Made by a program: the position numbers and the translations under genes. Under the pieces are notes generated by a model, which saw only the letters and a program-made list of their open reading frames with translations, was not told where the DNA came from and did not search any database. From positions 912,292 to 976,291 of the forward strand of contig NZ_LMUO01000019.1 in NCBI RefSeq assembly GCF_009765905.1: a DNA stretch of 64,000 nucleotides, written 5' to 3'. Below, one piece after another: positions 58,698-64,000 of the stretch. Position 1 is the first letter of the stretch. Each line of letters starts with the position of its first letter. The DNA comes from Mucilaginibacter sp. L196. Lineage in GTDB: Bacteria > Bacteroidota > Bacteroidia > Sphingobacteriales > Sphingobacteriaceae.

Positions 58698-59879
58698 ATG
58701 AACAAAATAATTTTAAATATGGTTTTTGCAAGCTGCTTAATTCTAAGCGCTTGCGGTAAAAAACAACCCCCTCAAAATAATGAGGTACCCGTTAATTTAA
58801 TGAAGGTTAAGGCACAAACGGTGTTGTATTATGATAAATACCCTTCAACTACACAGGCATTAATGCAGGTTAATATATTACCCCAAGTACAAGGTGATGT
58901 TACTGGAATATTCTTCACAGAAGGTACTCATGTGAAAAAAGGTCAGAAGTTATATGATATAGATTCAAAAATTTACAAAGATAACTATGATGCAGCAGTA
59001 GCCAACCTAAAGGTATCACAAGGTACGTTGGTGCAATCTCAACAAGATGCCGATCGCTATGAATATTTGAATAAATATAACGCGGTAGCTAAACAATTGT
59101 ATGATCATGCTGTAATCACACTTGTTAATTCAAAAAGCCAGGTGAAAGCATCGGCACAAGCGGTAAAATCAGCAAAAACAAATTTAAGTTTTGCAACAAT
59201 TTACGCCCCGTTTGATGGTACAATCGGTTTCAGTAATGTTAAATTGGGTGATGTGGTATCGGTTAACACTACTATATTAAATACCATTTCAACTGATAAC
59301 CCAATGGCGGTTGATTTTATCATCAACGAAAAACAGTTGCCAAGGTTTGAAAAAATGCTGCGCAATAAGAAACCTGTTGATTCATTGTTTACCATCGCTT
59401 TGCCTGATAATTCAATTTATCCCTATTTAGGAAAAATCTCGGTTATTGATCGTGCGGTTGATTCTCAAACAGGTGCTATCAGGATCAGGTTGGTATTCCC
59501 TAATCCCCAAGGAGATTTAAGGGTGGGTATGAGCTGTTTAGTAAGGGTGCATAATCAGGATGAAGCACCACAAATGGTGATCCCGAATAAAGCAGTTGTG
59601 GAGCAAATGGGTGAATATTTTATTTACATGGCCAAAGACACCATGGTTAACAATCCGGCAGCCAAAGCTGACTCTGCTAAAGATAAAAAGAAAGAGCTGA
59701 TTGCAGTAGAGAAAAAAGTGCAGGTTGGCCAGGTTATAGGCGGCAACATTATTATAAAAAGCGGTATTAATATAGGCGATAGGGTAGTAACTGACGGAGT
59801 TCAAACGTTACATGATGGTGCGCCAATTACAACCAAGAATGTAGTACCGCCTGCATCTGGTGGTAAAAAAGGGAAATAA
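58698..59879 (+). CDS. RND efflux periplasmic adaptor (membrane fusion lipoprotein)
   Basis: A 393-residue adaptor with a lipobox (LILSAC, Cys19). The lipoyl-like half motifs are around LPQVQGDVTGIFFTEGTHVKKGQKLYDID and YAPFDGTIGFSNVKLGDVV, separated by the helical hairpin (residues about 105-160). The beta-barrel part has TALPDNSIYPYLGKISVIDRAVDSQTGAIRIRLVFPN. It links the RND permeases that follow to TolC. The C-terminal Ser/Lys-rich tail (ADSAKDKKKELIAVEKKVQVGQV) is loose. It is 20 bp from tolC and 45 bp from the first permease gene. Confidence 0.9.
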   Translation: MNKIILNMVFASCLILSACGKKQPPQNNEVPVNLMKVKAQTVLYYDKYPSTTQALMQVNILPQVQGDVTGIFFTEGTHVKKGQKLYDIDSKIYKDNYDAAVANLKVSQGTLVQSQQDADRYEYLNKYNAVAKQLYDHAVITLVNSKSQVKASAQAVKSAKTNLSFATIYAPFDGTIGFSNVKLGDVVSVNTTILNTISTDNPMAVDFIINEKQLPRFEKMLRNKKPVDSLFTIALPDNSIYPYLGKISVIDRAVDSQTGAIRIRLVFPNPQGDLRVGMSCLVRVHNQDEAPQMVIPNKAVVEQMGEYFIYMAKDTMVNNPAAKADSAKDKKKELIAVEKKVQVGQVIGGNIIIKSGINIGDRVVTDGVQTLHDGAPITTKNVVPPASGGKKGK

Positions 59880-59924
59880 TACCGGAATGATTATATACAG
59901 CTTCTATCCATTGAAATTTAATAT

Positions 59925-62900
59925 ATGATTGCTAATACTTTTATAAAAAGACCGGTAACTGCTATAGTTATATCTATTGTATTGGTGATCACGGGGATCG
60001 TTAGTATCCTTGTTTTACCTATTGACCAATACCCGGATATTACGCCGCCTGTTGTACAGGTGAATGGCCAATTTACCGGTGCCGATGCCCAAACTGTTGA
60101 ACAAACAGTGGCTACCCCGATAGAAGAACAGGTAAACGGTACACCTGGCATGGAATACATGCAGAGCAACAGCACCAACAACGGGCTGATGCAAATGAAT
60201 GTTACCTTTAAAATAGGTACCGACATTGATGTTGCCGCGCTTGATGTGCAAAACCGTGTAAGTATTGCCACTCCATTATTACCTGCCGTTGTAAGTCGTT
60301 TAGGCCTTACTGTACGTGCGGTAAACCCAAGCATGCTGATGATGGTGGCAATTTATGCACCTAAAGGCACACACAATATTACTTTCTTAGATAATTACAC
60401 CAACATCTTTATACAGGATGCGCTTTTACGTGTACCTGGTGTAGGTAGTATCAGCAAGTTTACTGATGATTTCAGTATGCGTATCTGGATGAACCCAGAT
60501 AAAATGGCATCCTACAGCTTAACTCCAACAGATGTTATCAATGCGTTAAATGCGCAAAACGTGCAGGTTGCCGCGGGTACCGCCGGTGTACCACCACAGT
60601 CATCAAGTCAAACCTACGAGTTAGGTATTTTGGTAAATGGTCGTTTAAGCACAGTTCCACAGTTTGAAAACATCATTGTTAAAACGATACCTTCTACAGG
60701 TGCTTTAGTATATCTTAAAGATATAGCCCGGGTTGAGTTAGGCAAGTTTACCTTCTCAAGTAACTCATTTGTTGATGGGCACCGCGCATCATATTTGCAA
60801 ATATACCAGGCACCGGGCAGTAACGCATTGCAAACTGCAAAAGGTGTTTATGATGAACTTGCCAAGTTAAAACAAACCTTCCCATCTGATGTAACCTACA
60901 GCGTTCCGTTTGAAGCGGTTACAGTGGTAAAGGTTTCGATGGAAGACGTTGTTGGTACCTTGTTAAAAACCCTGGGTTTGGTTGGGGTAGTAGTGTTTTT
61001 ATTCCTTCAAACATGGCGTTCAACGCTTATCCCTATTTTGGCTATTCCGGTATCTATATTTGGTACATTCTGCTTTTTTATTCCATTAGGCTTTAGTATC
61101 AATACCTTAACCATGTTTGGTTTTGTGTTGGCGATAGGTATTGTGGTGGATGATGCCATTATTGTGGTGGAGGCCGTACAGCACTATATCGATCATGATA
61201 AAATGTCGGCTAAGGAAGCAACTTATCAGGCCATGAAAGATATATCGGCCCCGGTTGTCGCTATCGCGTTGATCCTTGCGGCGGTGTTCGTTCCTGTTGG
61301 GTTCATTCCCGGCATTGTAGGCCGTTTATATCAGCAGTTTGCAATAACCATCGCTATATCAGTTATTATATCAGCATTTATAGCTTTATCGTTAACACCG
61401 GCACTTTGTACGTTACTGTTAAAACCTACTGATGAGAGTCAGAAAAATAAAGGTCTCACCAAATATTTTACCAAATTTAATGATTGGTTTCAACGTATTA
61501 CCGATAGCTATACTGAAGGTGTAAGAAGGTGTATTGCCGGTGCTAAATACATAGTTATACTATTAGTTTGCGTGTGTATTGGAGCATATTTATTGTTTCA
61601 AGTTAAACCAACCGGCTTTATTCCCTCAGAGGATGATGGAAACCTGTATGTTACCTATCAGTTGCCACCGGCATCATCAACGGTGGCTGCAACAAATGTT
61701 ATGCAGCAACTGATGAAAGTTGTTGGCACTACACCGGGTGTAGCACATTATGCAGCATTATCAGGCTTAAACGTAGTTACCAATGCAAGTAACTCCAACA
61801 ATGGTACAATCTACTGCCAGCTTTCTCCGTGGGATGAGCGTAGCAAATCAACAGAACAGGTGCCGGGTATCGTTGGTGAACTACAAAGACGTATAGACTC
61901 GGCGGGAATAAAAAATGCTGCTGTAGAAGTTATACAACCGTCACCATTGCCAGGTGTTGGATCAACAGTAGGTTTCAGTATGCAGGTTGAACAGCGTAGC
62001 ACAAACGATAATTTACAGCAATTTGAAACTGTAATGAATAAGTTTGTTGCGGATGCTAATAAGGATCCGGCTATTACCAGTTCGTATACTTTTTATACAG
62101 CGCACACACCGAATTATAATTTAACAGTCGATAGGGAAAAATGCGAAAAACTCGGAGTTAACATCAACGATGTCTTTACCGCCTTGCAGGCATTTATGGG
62201 TAGTTTATATATTAATGACTTCACTACTTATGCCCGTACATTCCACGTAGTAGTTCAGGCTGATACAGCTTATCGTGGCATGATATCAGACGTTGATAAA
62301 TATTATGTACGTAACCAGGCTGGTACAATGGTGCCATTAGGAACTTTAGTTAGTTATTCGCCAACAGTTGCAGCGCCATTAATATCGCACTTTAACATTT
62401 TCCGTTCAGCCGAGATCGACGGTTCTAACAAGCCTGGATACAGCAGCACACAAGCGCTGGATGCTTTGCAAAAATTGGCAGCGAAAGATTTACCTACAGG
62501 ATATGCGTACGAATTTTCAGGTTTGAGTTATGAGGAAATAAAAGCTGGTTCAACCACCATTTATATTTTCATGTTCTCAATCACGTTTGTATTTTTATTC
62601 TTAGCTGCTTTGTATGAAAGCTGGTCTGTTCCGTTCTCGGTACTATTAGCGGTTCCTATCGGTGCTTTTGGGGCCATACTGGCATTGGTATGCGTACCTG
62701 ACTTAACAGATAATGTATATGCGCAAATAGGTTTAATTACACTGATAGGTCTGGCTGCTAAAAACGCTATCCTGATCGTAGAGTTTGCCAAAGTGCGTGT
62801 AGATAGGGGTGAGGAATTACTCAAATCAACATTGGACGCAGTTAGCTTACGTTTACGCCCTATTGTAATGACATCTTTAGCCTTTATATTAGGTGTGCTA

Positions 62901-63185
62901 CCTTTGGTTTTGGCAACAGGTGCCGGTGCCGTAGGAAGACGAACCATAGGCTACACTGTATTAGGCGGGATGCTTGCGGCATCTACCATAGCCATATTTG
63001 TGGTTCCGGTACTGTATGTAATTATTACCAAGTTCTCTTATGGTAAGGAAAAACTAGAATACCTGAAGTCTCACCATAAAGAGTTAATGGAAAAAGCTAA
63101 GAAGGTTGAAGAGCAAAATATTGATCCTGAACTTGAATTTGAGATACAAAAATCTCGCGAACTGAATAAACCAGGTCAAGCATGA
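59925..63185 (+). CDS. RND-family efflux permease (HAE1 type)
   Basis: A 1086-residue permease close in length to AcrB/MexB. It begins MIANTFIKRPVTAIVISIVLVITGIVSILVLPIDQYPDITPP, as in the hydrophobe/amphiphile efflux group; the proton-relay Asp pair is in GIVVDDAIIVVEAVQHY. Twelve transmembrane helices in two six-helix groups with two periplasmic loops are seen. Substrates are likely hydrophobic or amphiphilic compounds. Its stop overlaps the start of a second permease gene by 4 bp (ATGA), so the two are translated in coupling and may share one adaptor and TolC. Confidence 0.93.
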   Translation: MIANTFIKRPVTAIVISIVLVITGIVSILVLPIDQYPDITPPVVQVNGQFTGADAQTVEQTVATPIEEQVNGTPGMEYMQSNSTNNGLMQMNVTFKIGTDIDVAALDVQNRVSIATPLLPAVVSRLGLTVRAVNPSMLMMVAIYAPKGTHNITFLDNYTNIFIQDALLRVPGVGSISKFTDDFSMRIWMNPDKMASYSLTPTDVINALNAQNVQVAAGTAGVPPQSSSQTYELGILVNGRLSTVPQFENIIVKTIPSTGALVYLKDIARVELGKFTFSSNSFVDGHRASYLQIYQAPGSNALQTAKGVYDELAKLKQTFPSDVTYSVPFEAVTVVKVSMEDVVGTLLKTLGLVGVVVFLFLQTWRSTLIPILAIPVSIFGTFCFFIPLGFSINTLTMFGFVLAIGIVVDDAIIVVEAVQHYIDHDKMSAKEATYQAMKDISAPVVAIALILAAVFVPVGFIPGIVGRLYQQFAITIAISVIISAFIALSLTPALCTLLLKPTDESQKNKGLTKYFTKFNDWFQRITDSYTEGVRRCIAGAKYIVILLVCVCIGAYLLFQVKPTGFIPSEDDGNLYVTYQLPPASSTVAATNVMQQLMKVVGTTPGVAHYAALSGLNVVTNASNSNNGTIYCQLSPWDERSKSTEQVPGIVGELQRRIDSAGIKNAAVEVIQPSPLPGVGSTVGFSMQVEQRSTNDNLQQFETVMNKFVADANKDPAITSSYTFYTAHTPNYNLTVDREKCEKLGVNINDVFTALQAFMGSLYINDFTTYARTFHVVVQADTAYRGMISDVDKYYVRNQAGTMVPLGTLVSYSPTVAAPLISHFNIFRSAEIDGSNKPGYSSTQALDALQKLAAKDLPTGYAYEFSGLSYEEIKAGSTTIYIFMFSITFVFLFLAALYESWSVPFSVLLAVPIGAFGAILALVCVPDLTDNVYAQIGLITLIGLAAKNAILIVEFAKVRVDRGEELLKSTLDAVSLRLRPIVMTSLAFILGVLPLVLATGAGAVGRRTIGYTVLGGMLAASTIAIFVVPVLYVIITKFSYGKEKLEYLKSHHKELMEKAKKVEEQNIDPELEFEIQKSRELNKPGQA

Positions 63186-64000
63186 TCGCTAACACATTTA
63201 TAAAAAGGCCTGTAACTGCTATTGTTATCTCCCTGGTTTTAATGATTTCCGGGTTGATATGTCTTTTTAATTTGGCAGTCGATCAGTATCCTAATATATC
63301 TCCGCCAAGTGTTTCGGTATCAGGTTCGTATACCGGTGCCGATGCGGAAACTGTTGAGCAAACAGTAGCTACGCCGATAGAGGAACAGGTAAACGGCACA
63401 CCGGGTATGGAGTACATGCAAAGCACCAATACCAATAGTGGCGGTATGAGCATAAGGGTTACCTTTAACATTGGTACCAATGTACAGATAGCCGCCTTAA
63501 ACGTTCAAAATCGCGTGGGTATTGCAAGTCCTGCACTACCGGCAGTAGTAAGTAAATTAGGGTTAACTGTACGTGCAAGTAACCCGGATATGCTAATGCT
63601 GGTTGGGATATTTTCACCAAATGGAATGCACAATATTACATTTTTGGATAATTATACCAACACATTTATTTTAGATGCAATATTACGTGTACCCGGCGTA
63701 GGTGATGTAACCGCGCGTGCCGATCAGTTTAGTATGCGTATCTGGATGAATCCGGATAAAATGGCATCTTATAATATCACAACCGGCGATGTTGATTCGG
63801 CCTTAACTGCCCAAAATGTTTATGTAGCAGCCGGTGCAGTAGGCTCCCCGCCGCAACGTAGTTCACAATCTTTTGAAACAGGTATTTTGGTGAACGGTAT
63901 GCTCAACAAAGCCTCTGATTACCAAAAGATAGTTGTTAAAACAAACCCTACCACAGGGGCAATGGTTTATTTAAAAGATATAGCCAGAGTAGAATTAGGC
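63182..64000 (+). CDS. Second RND-family efflux permease, cut by the window end
   Basis: The frame is open from ATG 63182 to the last base of the window: 273 codons, no stop. It begins MIANTFIKRPVTAIVIS, identical to the first 17 residues of the previous permease, and continues with the same N-terminal periplasmic motif (YTGADAETVEQTVATPIEEQVNGTPGMEYMQS). It is therefore a tandem paralogue. Two permeases in one tripartite operon recall MdtB/MdtC-type hetero-oligomeric pumps, but here the two genes resemble each other closely. The C-terminus and its proton-relay residues lie outside the window. Confidence 0.92.
   Translation, partial: MIANTFIKRPVTAIVISLVLMISGLICLFNLAVDQYPNISPPSVSVSGSYTGADAETVEQTVATPIEEQVNGTPGMEYMQSTNTNSGGMSIRVTFNIGTNVQIAALNVQNRVGIASPALPAVVSKLGLTVRASNPDMLMLVGIFSPNGMHNITFLDNYTNTFILDAILRVPGVGDVTARADQFSMRIWMNPDKMASYNITTGDVDSALTAQNVYVAAGAVGSPPQRSSQSFETGILVNGMLNKASDYQKIVVKTNPTTGAMVYLKDIARVELG

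Noticed and set aside
1..64000. tRNA, rRNA, integrase, transposase or prophage genes.
   Set aside because: I looked for cloverleaf-like arms with CCA-type ends, for recombinase-like proteins and for target-site duplications and saw none; a scan by tRNAscan-SE or an IS database would be needed to be certain.

Overview
The window reads as chromosomal DNA of a Bacteroidota bacterium of the Sphingobacteriaceae type (Mucilaginibacter/Pedobacter-like). The evidence is: promoter elements of the Bacteroidota form TAnnTTTG in front of many genes (one complete TTTG-N19-TAGTTTTG); type IX secretion (T9SS) components, namely a PorP/SprF protein paired with a giant secreted protein carrying a gliding-motility-type C-terminal domain and a PorE-like OmpA protein; TPR histidine kinases with lipoprotein-like N-termini; tripartite RND pumps; and moderately AT-rich DNA. 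The genus is inference. No rRNA, tRNA, CRISPR array, IS element or prophage was recognised.

Layout. 1-4.4 kb: DinB-fold protein, two AraC-type regulators, an SDR and an aldo/keto reductase. 4.5-13.6 kb: GH1 beta-glucosidase, TPR histidine kinase, acyl-CoA dehydrogenase, folB, a GlcD-like oxidase, MgtC-like protein, thioesterase, Hsp20 and YajQ. 13.9-22.7 kb: polyphosphate genes ppk-ppx (ppx with a TTG start), ubiX, a TM2 protein, mtaB, an overlapping lgt-like/gtrA/inositol-phosphatase run, and a NifU-type protein. 22.9-31 kb: purB divergent from a tetR gene that precedes a complete tolC/adaptor/RND-pump operon. 31-40.2 kb: small membrane proteins and the T9SS cargo/PorP pair, whose cargo has three 537-bp internal repeats. 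40.4-49.1 kb: SpmA/SpmB-like fusion, a second DinB protein, small XRE regulator, PorE-like protein, queE, lipoprotein plus Rieske ferredoxin, folD, lepA. 49.2-53.6 kb: Y-family polymerase and a signalling/exopolysaccharide group: pseudo-receiver/sugar-transferase fusion, single-domain response regulator, stand-alone Hpt protein and GT2 glycosyltransferase. 53.6-64 kb: VOC protein, YXWGXW-repeat protein, small lipoprotein, GAF histidine kinase, and a second tripartite efflux operon with two RND permeases in tandem, the second cut by the window end.

Functional themes. Polyphosphate turnover is a coupled two-gene unit. Two efflux systems occur: one with a probable local TetR repressor and a 16-bp palindrome before tolC, the other with a cluster of TAACAAT heptamers before its tolC. 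The 50.6-53.6 kb group could be a phosphorelay acting on polysaccharide synthesis (inference). Several minus-strand genes (yajQ, purB, folD, lepA) have palindromic elements within about 10 bp of their stop codons, and a hairpin-bearing dispersed repeat occurs at 13.6 and 21.9 kb. Most of the window is ordinary housekeeping. The parts most worth a second look are the pseudo-receiver/sugar transferase with its four-cysteine insert, two candidate small RNAs, the stop-codon-abutting palindromes and the divergent Lgt-like protein.
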